From: JAEKNW01 sp963678375
Lineage (GTDB): Bacteria > Cloacimonadota > Cloacimonadia > Cloacimonadales > JAFGVF01
Direction: 5' to 3'
Length of the DNA stretch: 64,000 nt
Assembly (NCBI GenBank): GCA_963678375.2
Contig: OY782831.1
Location: 1,426,001 to 1,490,000, forward strand
In this document: positions 7,751 to 16,600 of the stretch, one piece after another
Layout of the letters: every line of letters begins with the position of its first letter
Position numbering within the stretch: position 1 is the stretch's first letter
Translations under genes and position numbers: made by a program
Notes under the pieces: generated by a model
Databases searched by the model: none
The model's input: only the letters and a program-made list of their open reading frames with translations
What the model was told of the DNA's origin: nothing

Positions 7751-7857
7751 ATTTTCCCTCTAATAATAAGACTTCATCACTGTTTTTCAATTTGGTGAGA
7801 GCTAAATATTTTGTCCAGAATAAAAAAAAACTTGCCAAAGAGAACTTTTAAATTAAA

Positions 7858-7887
7858 TTGACTTTGTACTTCAAAGTACAATGTAAA
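7858..7887 (+). promoter_or_regulatory. Promoter whose spacer is a perfect 18-bp palindrome (probable operator)
   Basis: A -35 TTGACT (7858-7863) and -10 TGTAAA (7882-7887) are separated by exactly the palindrome TTGTACTT-CA-AAGTACAA (7864-7881). It precedes a membrane protein gene and its downstream winged-helix regulator, so autoregulation by that protein is the natural guess. The -10 match is imperfect. Confidence 0.55.
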
Positions 7888-7906
7888 AATTTAAAAGGAG
7901 TTAAAA

Positions 7907-8512
7907 ATGAAGAATGCAGAAGAATCTTTAAGATTTATAAAGTCATTAGTGGAAGATAATAGGAAATTAGCTTTAAGTAGTGGTATGCCTTCAATAATTT
8001 GGGGAATGTTTGTAATTGCAGCTTTAATCCTAACCTATTGGGGAATTCATAATGAGATGTATAGTGGCTGGTATTATATGGGTGTATGGACAGTCGCCAC
8101 TAGTTTAGGTTGGCTAGTTTCTTGGGTTGTAGAAAGTAAGAGAGAGAAATTTACAGTTTCTAGTTATTCCCAACAGATATTGGGGGTAATCTGGTTGTGC
8201 CATGGTGTGGCTATGATGATTCTAGCCTTTATAACTTCTCTATCACAAGTCGTAAATCCTTACGCTATATCACCTATGATGGGTACTCTACTCGGTTCGG
8301 CTTTCTTTATTGAGGGCTGGTTAAATCAATATAAGTGGTTAAGAGTAGTTGGTATTCTCTGGTGGGTAACTTCTATAGCAATATTTTTCTTAATAAAAGT
8401 CGATGGTTATGGAGAAAGCAATACTTTACTCTATTTTGCTGGCCTAATGTTTTTACTTCAAGTAGTACCAGGGATTAAGTTAGAGATGCTTTGGAGAAAG
8501 GAGAAGAGATAA
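7907..8512 (+). CDS. Integral membrane protein, about six TM segments, regulator partner
   Basis: The 201-residue protein starts with a polar helix (NAEESLRFIKSLVEDNRK), then about six hydrophobic segments (for example MPSIIWGMFVIAALILTYW and LLYFAGLMFLLQVVPG), and ends in a short basic tail. No catalytic motif is visible. It is followed without a gap by a winged-helix regulator (stop at 8512, ATG at 8513). This pairing is common for small regulator plus membrane-protein cassettes that control their own expression. A palindromic operator candidate lies in its promoter. What it senses or transports cannot be told. Confidence 0.7.
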   Translation: MKNAEESLRFIKSLVEDNRKLALSSGMPSIIWGMFVIAALILTYWGIHNEMYSGWYYMGVWTVATSLGWLVSWVVESKREKFTVSSYSQQILGVIWLCHGVAMMILAFITSLSQVVNPYAISPMMGTLLGSAFFIEGWLNQYKWLRVVGILWWVTSIAIFFLIKVDGYGESNTLLYFAGLMFLLQVVPGIKLEMLWRKEKR

Positions 8513-8833
8513 ATGTCTATAGATATAGATGCTATATTTGATTACCAAGAATTAGATGATATTATTCATGCTCGAATCAGATTAGCTATAATGACTATTT
8601 TGCTAACTAGAGGAAAGACAGATTTTGCAACCTTAAAAAAGCAAACAAAGACCTCTGATGGCAATTTAAGTACCCATTTAAGAAAGTTAGAAGTAGCAGG
8701 TTATATCTCCTTTAAGAAGAGTTTTGTTGATAGAAAGCCAATAACTAGCTATTGGCTAAGTGATAAAGGAAGAGAAGCCTATGCTAACTATATAGAAACT
8801 CTAGAAAGATTAGTTAATACAAAGCCCAAATAA
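8513..8833 (+). CDS. Winged-helix transcriptional regulator (HTH_34/ArsR-like)
   Basis: The 106-residue protein has the layout of the PF13601-type winged helix: ARIRLAIMTILLTRGKTDFATLKK (first helices), TSDGNLSTHLRKLEVAGYI (recognition helix) and a wing with FVDRKPITSYWLSDKGREA. It has no extra ligand domain and no Cys metal site, so it probably binds DNA as a dimer and responds through its membrane partner or a small ligand. Start directly abuts the upstream stop; the ribosome site GGAGAAGAG lies inside the upstream gene. Likely target: the palindrome at 7864-7881. Confidence 0.85.
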   Translation: MSIDIDAIFDYQELDDIIHARIRLAIMTILLTRGKTDFATLKKQTKTSDGNLSTHLRKLEVAGYISFKKSFVDRKPITSYWLSDKGREAYANYIETLERLVNTKPK

Positions 8834-8853
8834 TCTTTGAAAAAGGAATAAAG

Positions 8854-10398
8854 ATGAAGAAAATATTGTTGCTTGGATTATTTATGTTAAATTTGACATT
8901 TGCATTTGGAAAAACAGCAGAAGAATATATTGAATCTGCAAGAGCTATGGAAAATGAAGATATTTTTGATGCAATTGAGATTATGGAAGAAGCAGTTGAT
9001 GAATATCCAGATAATGTAGATGTGCTTAGCGTTTATGGTTTAATGGTGAGTAAAGGCTCGGGTCAGACTAATTTCTTAAAAGCTGGATCTATGGTAAGAA
9101 AAGCTGAAAAAATCTTTGCTCAAGCCTTAGAGATGCAAGAAAATCATAAGAACTCTCTTCTGTGGAGAGGGATTCTTAGAGTTAATGTCCCTAAATTCTT
9201 TAATAAACTCGCTAAGGGAATTTCTGATTTAGAGAGTGTAGCAAGACGTCCAGGCTTGAGTAATGATGACTACTTGGTAACTTCTTACTACTTGGCGTTG
9301 GGTTATCAAAAGCAGGGGAATGAAGAAAAGGCTATAGACTTCTATAAGAATATTATCCGATATGGTAGTAATTCACCTTTCTATCAGGATAGTCTGAAAC
9401 AAGTGGAAGATTTGACATCAAAAACAGGTAAGGAAGTACTATCTGATGATGATATGCAAGCTCAAGTTGATGAATATTTAGATCAAAATAACTATCTTGA
9501 AGCCTATAAGATTCTTAGCAAAGCAACCGAGCAAGATACTACAAATATTGATCTATATCTTAAATATTTGAATGTAATACAGGTTATTTCCCAACATGGA
9601 TATGATGAAAAGATTTATGAAGATGTAGCTTTTATGACAGACTTAGCCTTCAATGTTGCTGATGCCCTAAGCAGAATAGTTCAACTGATGCCCGAAAATG
9701 AGAATTTTAGATTACTCAAAGCTGATGTCTTATCTCAACTACCATTTTTTGTAAAATCATTGGAAGATGCTAGACTAGAAGCAGAATGGGTCTTAGAAAA
9801 TAGCAAGAATAAAATGAACATTCAGACAGCTAAAGATATTAAGGAAAGAATCATCAATAGACAAGCAAGAAAGGAACTAACTGATAGCTTTTTAGCTAGT
9901 GAAGATGAAAAAGAAAAGGCTAAATTAATCTCTCAAATGCAGTTTCAAGAAACAAAAAGGGATAAACCTCAAGGAATGGCAACTAAGATTTCCTTAACTT
10001 TAGGTTTCGGTGATTATATTGCTCCCCAAACTGCAGTATGGATTGAAGACTTGCAGGGGAATTATATTGCTAGTGTCTATGTATCAGGGTTTTCTGCTAA
10101 TATTAAAGATAAGCAGGTACATTTACCTAAATGGGCAAAGAAATCAGAATTTGAGTCTTCAATTGTTCAAATTACTGGTGCTAGCATTGATAGTGGTAAG
10201 CATACCTTTTACTGGGATAATAAAGATAAGACAGGTAATGTTCTGACTTCTGGGGATTATTGGGTTTATGCTGAAGTATCTCACTGGCCTCATGCTAATT
10301 ATTCCTTACAAAAAGTTAAAGTCTCCTTAGGCGGTAAAAGTTATAGTCAGACAAGTCAAGGTGATTTGATAATTACAGAGTTAAAGGCTGAGTATTAG
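8854..10398 (+). CDS. Secreted TPR protein with C-terminal beta domain
   Basis: The 514-residue protein has a signal peptide (KKILLLGLFMLNLTFAFG) and then TPR-like repeats over residues ~20-360, including LGYQKQGNEEKAIDFYKNII. A C-terminal ~130-residue beta domain (TKISLTLGFGDYIAPQTAVW, GKHTFYWDNKDKTGNVL, SGDYWVYAEV) resembles a FlgD-like Ig fold. The N-terminal third is paralogous to the divergent gene at 7184. It lies 20 nt after the regulator gene and has its own AAGGAATAAAG ribosome site, so it is probably co-transcribed. The likely location is periplasm or cell surface; function unknown. Confidence 0.75.
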   Translation: MKKILLLGLFMLNLTFAFGKTAEEYIESARAMENEDIFDAIEIMEEAVDEYPDNVDVLSVYGLMVSKGSGQTNFLKAGSMVRKAEKIFAQALEMQENHKNSLLWRGILRVNVPKFFNKLAKGISDLESVARRPGLSNDDYLVTSYYLALGYQKQGNEEKAIDFYKNIIRYGSNSPFYQDSLKQVEDLTSKTGKEVLSDDDMQAQVDEYLDQNNYLEAYKILSKATEQDTTNIDLYLKYLNVIQVISQHGYDEKIYEDVAFMTDLAFNVADALSRIVQLMPENENFRLLKADVLSQLPFFVKSLEDARLEAEWVLENSKNKMNIQTAKDIKERIINRQARKELTDSFLASEDEKEKAKLISQMQFQETKRDKPQGMATKISLTLGFGDYIAPQTAVWIEDLQGNYIASVYVSGFSANIKDKQVHLPKWAKKSEFESSIVQITGASIDSGKHTFYWDNKDKTGNVLTSGDYWVYAEVSHWPHANYSLQKVKVSLGGKSYSQTSQGDLIITELKAEY

Positions 10399-10430
10399 TT
10401 TTTCTTGACATCTGAGAAGAGTAAAATTTA

Positions 10431-10441
10431 TTTGCTATAAT
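10431..10441 (+). promoter_or_regulatory. Extended -10 promoter of the thiamine operon
   Basis: TTTGCTATAAT carries a perfect -10 with an upstream TG (extended -10) and sits just before the riboswitch. A TTGACA at 10405-10410 is too far (25 bp) to be a normal -35. Confidence 0.5.
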
Positions 10442-10448
10442 CATGCAG

Positions 10449-10522
10449 ATTCAGGGGTGCCTAACGGCTGAGATTATACCCTTAGAACCTGATCCGGGTA
10501 ATGCCGGCGAAGGAAGTGAGAT
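10449..10522 (+). ncRNA. TPP riboswitch (THI element)
   Basis: The conserved blocks of the TPP aptamer occur in order: AGGGGTGC, GGCTGAGA, ACCCTTAGAACCTGATC, GGGTAATGCCGGCG and AAGGAAGTGAG. It stands before thi4-thiE-thiC. When TPP binds, these switches shut off thiamine synthesis genes. The downstream hairpin at 10571-10593, which hides the ribosome site, indicates control of translation. Confidence 0.97.
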
Positions 10523-10570
10523 GCGACTTTATTACACACCTTACAAATCTAACCTTCATTAAGGCATTAT

Positions 10571-10593
10571 CCTCCAAAAAAAACTATTGGAGG
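10571..10593 (+). promoter_or_regulatory. Shine-Dalgarno-sequestering hairpin of the riboswitch
   Basis: CCTCCA (10571-10576) pairs fully with TGGAGG (10588-10593), which is the ribosome binding site of thi4. A tract of eight A lies in the loop. No U-run follows, so it acts on translation rather than as a terminator. Confidence 0.75.
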
Positions 10594-10597
10594 AATG

Positions 10598-11374
10598 ATG
10601 GAACTAACTGTTTCACGTGGTATTATTGATACCTATTTTAACAAGTTGAAGAGTATTTTAGAATTAGATGTTGCTATCGTAGGAGCAGGACCTTCTGGCC
10701 TAGTTGCGGCAACTTATTTAGCTAAAGCAGGAAAAAAAGTAGCAGTTTTTGAATCAAAATTAGCCCCAGGTGGTGGTATGTGGGGTGGAGCTATGTTATT
10801 TAATCAAATTGTGGTTCAAAATGAGGCAAAAGCAATTTTAGACCAGTTCAATATCAAGTATGAAAAGTATGATGATACCTGTGTTACTTGTGACTCTGTT
10901 CATGCTACTTCTGCCTTAATCTATGCAGCTACACAAGCTGGTGCTATTATCAATAATGGATTTATCGTTGAAGATGTAGTATTCCAAAAAGAAAAGGTAG
11001 CTGGAGTTGTTGTGAACTGGGCTACTGTTATTAGGGAAGGTCTTCATGTTGATCCTCTTGTAATAATGGCTAGAAGAGTGCTTGACGGTACAGGGCATCC
11101 TTGTGAAGTAACTTCCACTGTTGCTAGGAAAAACAGCATCAAGTTAAATACTCCGAGTGGAAGGGTTCAAGGTGAAAGATCACTTTCTGTTGAGGAGGGA
11201 GAAGAAGCGACTGTTGAAAATACTAAGGAAGTCTATCCAGGTCTTTTCGTATCCGGTATGGCTGCAAATGGTGTAAGCGGTTCTTTTAGAATGGGACCAA
11301 TTTTTGGAGGAATGCTCCTGTCTGGTCAGAAAGTTGCTCAACTAATTGAGGAAAGCTTAGAAAATGACCAATAA
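10598..11374 (+). CDS. thi4: Thiazole synthase Thi4, sulfide-dependent type
   Basis: It makes the thiazole half of thiamine (ADP-thiazole) from NAD, glycine and sulfur. The protein has an FAD/NAD Rossmann motif AIVGAGPSGL (about residues 27-36) and the Thi4 signatures PGGGMWGGAMLFN and GSFRMGPIFGGML. At the position of the suicidal cysteine of plant and yeast enzymes it reads LDGTGHPCEV, with histidine. That is the pattern of archaeal and anaerobe enzymes, which use free sulfide with iron and turn over many times. Two ATGs are adjacent (10595, 10598); the second leaves a workable distance to GGAGG. It overlaps thiE by 11 nt and is under the TPP riboswitch. No thiG is seen here, so Thi4 probably supplies the thiazole. 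Confidence 0.93.
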   Translation: MELTVSRGIIDTYFNKLKSILELDVAIVGAGPSGLVAATYLAKAGKKVAVFESKLAPGGGMWGGAMLFNQIVVQNEAKAILDQFNIKYEKYDDTCVTCDSVHATSALIYAATQAGAIINNGFIVEDVVFQKEKVAGVVVNWATVIREGLHVDPLVIMARRVLDGTGHPCEVTSTVARKNSIKLNTPSGRVQGERSLSVEEGEEATVENTKEVYPGLFVSGMAANGVSGSFRMGPIFGGMLLSGQKVAQLIEESLENDQ

Positions 11375-11978
11375 TTTTGGATTATATCTAATTATAACTA
11401 ATCCAGTTCTATCTTATCAAGATATTGCTCGTATAGCAGTTAAATATAATATAAAGTATTTACAGCTACGCGAGAAATCCCTTTCTGATAGAGAAATAAT
11501 CTCTGCTAGTAGGGAAATTTTAAAGATAACTTCTCAATCTTCTACTAACTTCATTATGAATGACCGGGCAGATTTAGCTAAAATAGTTGATGCTGATGGT
11601 TTGCATTTAGGTCAAGATGATATTTCCTTAAAAGATGCAAAAGGGATTTTCGGGAATAATAAAATCTATGGCCTTTCGACTCATTCGCTGGAACAAGCTA
11701 AGCAAGCTATAACTCAAAATCCAGATTATATTGGGTTCGGTCCCATCTTTCCCACACCTACTAAAGCAAAAGCTGACCCAGCTGTAGGATTAAAATTAAT
11801 CAAAAGTGTAGTTGAATCTTCTGATATTCCTGTAGTAGCTATTGGAGGCATTGATGATAATAATGTTGAAAAAGTAGTATATGCAGGTGCGGAAAATGTT
11901 TGCCTGGTTAGATATTTTATGAATAATCTTGATTTAGAAGAAAGGATTCTCAAAATAAAAACTAAGTTACATATTTAA
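11364..11978 (+). CDS. thiE: Thiamine-phosphate synthase
   Basis: It joins the pyrimidine and thiazole halves into thiamine phosphate. This 204-residue TIM barrel has the family motifs YLQLREKSLSDREI, FIMNDRADLAKI, GLHLGQDD, YIGFGPIFPTPTK and PVVAIGGI, and the usual length (about 210). It starts inside the last 11 nt of thi4, so the two are translationally coupled. The riboswitch ahead of thi4 should control it too. Confidence 0.95.
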   Translation: MTNNFGLYLIITNPVLSYQDIARIAVKYNIKYLQLREKSLSDREIISASREILKITSQSSTNFIMNDRADLAKIVDADGLHLGQDDISLKDAKGIFGNNKIYGLSTHSLEQAKQAITQNPDYIGFGPIFPTPTKAKADPAVGLKLIKSVVESSDIPVVAIGGIDDNNVEKVVYAGAENVCLVRYFMNNLDLEERILKIKTKLHI

Positions 11979-12000
11979 CTGTTAAAGAATAAAGGAAATT

Positions 12001-13281
12001 ATGACACAATTAGAATCAGCCTTAAAAGGTATTATAACTCCTGAAATGGAGATTGTTGCAAAAAAAGAAAATAGAGATAAAGAATATATTAGAGATGAGG
12101 TTGCTAAGGGAAGAATCGTGATCCCTAAAAATATTAATCATGATTTCTCAGCTCTTGGAATTGGTTACGGACTAAAAACCAAAGTTAATTCTAATATAGG
12201 AACTTCTGAAAAACATTGCGTACTAGAAGAAGAATTAGAGAAACTCAAGACCTCTGTCAAATATGGAGCTGATAGTATTATGGACTTATCAACTGGAGGT
12301 GACTTAACAGCTATTTTGAAGTTAATGGTGAATAGCTCTCCTCTAATGGTGGGAACTGTTCCAATCTACAATGTTATGAGTAAACTCTTAGCTGAAGGAA
12401 AAGCTTTCTATGATATGACTGCTGATTTACTTTTTGAAGAAATTGAAAATCATGCTAAAATAGGGGTAGATTTCATTACAGTTCATTGTGGGATAACTAA
12501 ACAAAGTATTGCTACTTATGAGACTTCAGACCGCTTGTTAGGTATTGTTTCTCGTGGTGGTTCTCTTATTAAACAGTGGATGAAAAACCACAAGTCTGAA
12601 AACCCTCTCTATGCTGAATATGACAGACTTCTAGAAATATGTGCTAAATATGATGTTACTTTATCTTTAGGGGATGGAATGAGACCAGGATCTCAATATG
12701 ACGCTTCTGATAGAGGTCAATTTGCTGAACTATTAGTTTTGGGCCAACTTGTTGATAGAGCTAGAAAGAGAGGAGTACAAGTTATGGTTGAAGGACCAGG
12801 TCATATTCCTTTAGATCAAGTAGAGATGAATGTAAAAATCATGAAATCCATCTGCAAAGAAGCACCTTTTTATGTTTTAGGTCCTTTAGTAACTGATATC
12901 GCTTCAGGATATGATCATATAACAGGTGCTATCGGAGGAGCTTTAGCTGCTGGAGCAGGTGTTGATTTCCTCTGCTATGTTACTCCAGCTGAACACCTTT
13001 GTCTGCCAACAGCTGATGATGTTAAACAAGGGATAATTGCTACAAAAATTGCTGCTCATGCAGGAGACATAGTCAAAAAAATCCCAGGAGCAATTGAGAA
13101 AGATCATAAGGTTTCAAAAGCTAGAAGAGAGTTTGATTGGAATACTATTTATGCTAACTCACTTGATCCTGAACTTGCTAAAGAAAGAAAAGATAATTCT
13201 GAATCTAAAGATGATGATTACTGTACTATGTGTGGAAAACTCTGTGCGGTAAGAACTGATAGAGGAATTGAATCAGATTAA
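12001..13281 (+). CDS. thiC: Phosphomethylpyrimidine synthase
   Basis: This radical SAM enzyme converts aminoimidazole ribotide into the pyrimidine precursor of thiamine. The protein has 426 residues, the normal length for the short bacterial/archaeal form. It has SIMDLSTGGDL, VEGPGHIPLDQ and GPLVTDIASGYDHITGAIGG, and ends with the [4Fe-4S] motif CTMCGKLC (C408, C411, C416). It lies 22 nt after thiE with an AAAGGAAATT ribosome site and is the last gene of the riboswitch operon. Together with Thi4 and ThiE it covers both branches and the coupling step. Confidence 0.97.
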   Translation: MTQLESALKGIITPEMEIVAKKENRDKEYIRDEVAKGRIVIPKNINHDFSALGIGYGLKTKVNSNIGTSEKHCVLEEELEKLKTSVKYGADSIMDLSTGGDLTAILKLMVNSSPLMVGTVPIYNVMSKLLAEGKAFYDMTADLLFEEIENHAKIGVDFITVHCGITKQSIATYETSDRLLGIVSRGGSLIKQWMKNHKSENPLYAEYDRLLEICAKYDVTLSLGDGMRPGSQYDASDRGQFAELLVLGQLVDRARKRGVQVMVEGPGHIPLDQVEMNVKIMKSICKEAPFYVLGPLVTDIASGYDHITGAIGGALAAGAGVDFLCYVTPAEHLCLPTADDVKQGIIATKIAAHAGDIVKKIPGAIEKDHKVSKARREFDWNTIYANSLDPELAKERKDNSESKDDDYCTMCGKLCAVRTDRGIESD

Positions 13282-13305
13282 GAAGATCAACTAGCTTATA
13301 ATTTT

Positions 13306-13342
13306 ATACAGGTTGGATATTTTGTCCTTCCTGTATTTCTTA
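13306..13342 (+). terminator. Weak terminator after the thi operon
   Basis: ATACAGG (13306-13312) pairs with CCTGTAT (13330-13336), with an inner GGA/TCC pair, followed by TTTCTT. It lies 25 nt past the thiC stop. The stem is imperfect and the U-run short. Confidence 0.45.
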
Positions 13343-13355
13343 ATGAGTATGTAAA

Positions 13356-13377
13356 CTGTCGGATTTCGGTCCGACAG
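13356..13377. repeat. Perfect 8-bp hairpin in the thiC-nuclease gap
   Basis: CTGTCGGA and TCCGACAG flank a six-base loop. A GAAAGGGGAAATTC 50 nt later resembles the end of the composite elements at 1.9 and 7.2 kb, so this may be a diverged relative. The rest of 13282-13631 is AT-rich leader with TTGACA at 13573-13578 as a possible -35 for the next gene. Confidence 0.5.
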
Positions 13378-13631
13378 ATACTCTCATCCGCAAGAGCTAA
13401 CAACAAGCAGGCATTCTTAAGAACTGAAAGGGGAAATTCTTACTACAATTTGACTATACTATCTAACTTACAATGAGTAAAAAACAAGAAAAATTAACAC
13501 TTGTTTATCCATTAATAATATTATATTTTAACACCATTTAACTTAATAAATATTTTATCAATAAAAATTTATTTGACAATAAATATGTCATGTCTCAAAT
13601 TTGCCCCAAAACATTGAGAGGAGTTTTTTAA

Positions 13632-16600
13632 ATGAAAAATACAAAGTACTTTTTATTAATATTGATAACCTTTTTACTGACTATATGTCTTAATGCAGAA
13701 ACTTATACAGAAGATTTCGATGTGAATGCAAATTGGTCAGGTGGTTCAGGTTATACTACAAGATCTTATACAAATAGTTTAGCTCCAGGAGGACTAACTT
13801 TCATTTCAAATGATGTTTTTCGAGAAGGCTCATATACCTATAGTGGAAGTTATGCTTGGAGACTGGATGATGAATCAGGGGCTTATCTTAATGCTGAAAT
13901 GTCTTTGACTGTTCAATCATTTAGTATTCAGATGGCAAGATGGGCTAATAACCCTAGTCCAAATATATCAATAGAATATAGTACTGATGGTGGAAGTAAC
14001 TATAGTCAAATAGGGACTATTGATGGTAGTTATTTTACAGACGGTGATAAAGTATATAGAGCTTATGAGCATACGTTTGCTAGTCCAATTACTCCAGATG
14101 CAGGATCAACAATTGTAATTAGATTTTATACTACTTCTGGGGAGAGAATGTTATATGATGATTTTTCAGTAGTTTATTCTACTGGAGCAAATTTAGCTCC
14201 GACTATATCAAATATTATACAAGCTCCAGATACTGATATTTATTCATCTACAACAGTTTTAGTTTCAGCTGATGTTACAGATGATAGTGGTGTATCCAGT
14301 GTTGTTTTAAACTGGGGAACAGCTTCAGGTACTTTACCAAACTCTATAACTATGGCTTTTGATAGTGGATCTACTTACATTGCAAATTCAGAGATTCCTG
14401 CTCAAGCTAATAACACCACAGTTTATTATCAAATTACAGCAACTGATGATGCTGATGAGTCATCTACATCTGATGAGTTATCCTATCTTGTTCAAAATCC
14501 AATTCCACCTACAGCTGAATTTTCAGCTAACACTACAACAGTTTATTTAGGTAACCCAGTTACTTTCACTAATGAATCTACCGACGGCTTAGCTCCTCTC
14601 ACATTTAGCTGGAACTTCGGTGATTCAAATACATCAACAGATGAAAACCCTAGTCATACTTATGCTTCAACAGGCACATATACGGTTGAACTTACTGTAA
14701 CTGATGCCAACTCAGCAAGTGATACTGAAACTAAAACAGGATATATCACAGTTGAAGATGCTCCTGCTGGAGCTAGTGACCTATTTATCTCGGAGTATAT
14801 AGAAGGTTCTTCAAATAATAAAGCAATTGAAATTTTCAATGGAACTGGGCAAAATGTTGATCTTTCGGATTATACCTTGAAGAAGGGGACAAATGGAGCT
14901 GATTATTCAGTAACCTATAATCTAAGTGATGCAATTTCTGTATTGGGTAATAATGAGGTTGTAGTAATTGCTAATAGCAGTTCAGATGCCCTCATTTTAG
15001 CAGAAAGTGATGCTTCTGCAGGAATAATGACTCATAATGGAGATGATGGGATTGGCTTATTCAAAAATGGTGTTTTGATTGATGTAATTGGTACAACAGG
15101 TCAGGGAGACCCAGGTAATGGTTGGTCGGTTGCTGGAGTTGCTGCAGCTACTCAAAATAGAACTTTAGTCCGTAAATCATCAGTCTTCTCTCCTACTACA
15201 GATTGGACTTTATCAGCTGGAACAAGTGCTGAAGATTCACAGTGGATAGTAGAAACTCAAGATGATTTTAGCTTTTTGGGAAGTCATACTTTTGATGGTG
15301 TAGCAGCTTCTAACCTAGTAGTTGATTTCTCAGCTGATGTAACCTCTGGAGACCAGCCTTTAACTGTTACTTTTACTAACTTAGTATCTGGTGGAACTTC
15401 TCCTTATCTTTTCAGTTGGGATTTTGATGAAGATGGGTTAGAAGATTCTTCTGCAGAAAATCCAGTTCATACATTCACTGAGGCTGGGGTTTATAGTATC
15501 TCTCTTAGAGTGTTAGACAGTGATACAGGGGATTCTACTCATGTTAAAACAGACTATATTACAGTCAATAGCACAAGTATTGAATCATATTATAGTTCAA
15601 TTACTGAAACATCAGGGCAAGCTTTAAAAAACCAATTATATACTTTAATAGCGACAAATACTTTGTCAGATTATGATGCTTCAAGAGAAGCTATGTACAG
15701 TAGTATTGATAATGTTAATAATAGTATTACAGGTGTTTATTCAGGACTTGAAGTCGCCCATAATTATGGAAATACCTCTTCCCCTGCTGGCATAGATTGT
15801 GAGCATTCTTATCCACAAAGTTGGTTAGAGGAATACGAAACACCGACCGATTATGCTATTGCTAGAACCGATATTCATCATTTGTTCCCTACTAAATCTG
15901 AGGTGAATTCTTCCAGGGGTAACCTGCCTTTCGATAATGTAAATTCTGTATTGAATAGTTGGACTGAAGCAAGTGGATATGTTTCATATAGGGGATATAA
16001 CATTGATGGTGAGACAGTTTTTGAGGTAGCAGATCAACATAAAGGTAATACTGCTCGTGCTATGTTATATATGAATACTCGTTGGAACTTACCATTATCA
16101 GATGATGGTTCAACAACAGGCTTAAATATTGATATGTTACCAACTCTTTTACAATGGCATGAATCAGATCCGGTGGATCAAGCAGAAATTGATAGAAATG
16201 AAGGTATTTATGCTTATCAAGGTAATAGAAACCCATTCGTTAATCACCCTGAATGGGTCGCCGCTATTTATGGTTCAGCTTCAAATCCACAAGTAGCCAC
16301 TCCTGTAATATCACCAGCTTCTGGTAGTTTTGTTAATTCACTGGAAGTAACAATATCTTGTCTTACTAATGGAGCTTCAATTTATTATACTAGTGATAAT
16401 TCTACACCTACAACTTCTTCAACACTTTATGAAAATCCTTTCACAATAACTGAAACAAGTATTATAAAAGCTATTGCAGTTAAGGCTGATTTTGATGATA
16501 GTGAAATTGCTAGTGCTAGTTATACACTTACTGAAGATCAGACAGCTACCAGCGAGCTTTTTATTTCCGAATATATTGAAGGTGCTTCTGGGGACAATAA

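Noticed and set aside
10405..10441. TTGACA/TATAAT as a normal paired promoter of the thi operon
   Set aside because: The spacing is 25 bp, too long; only the extended -10 is kept.
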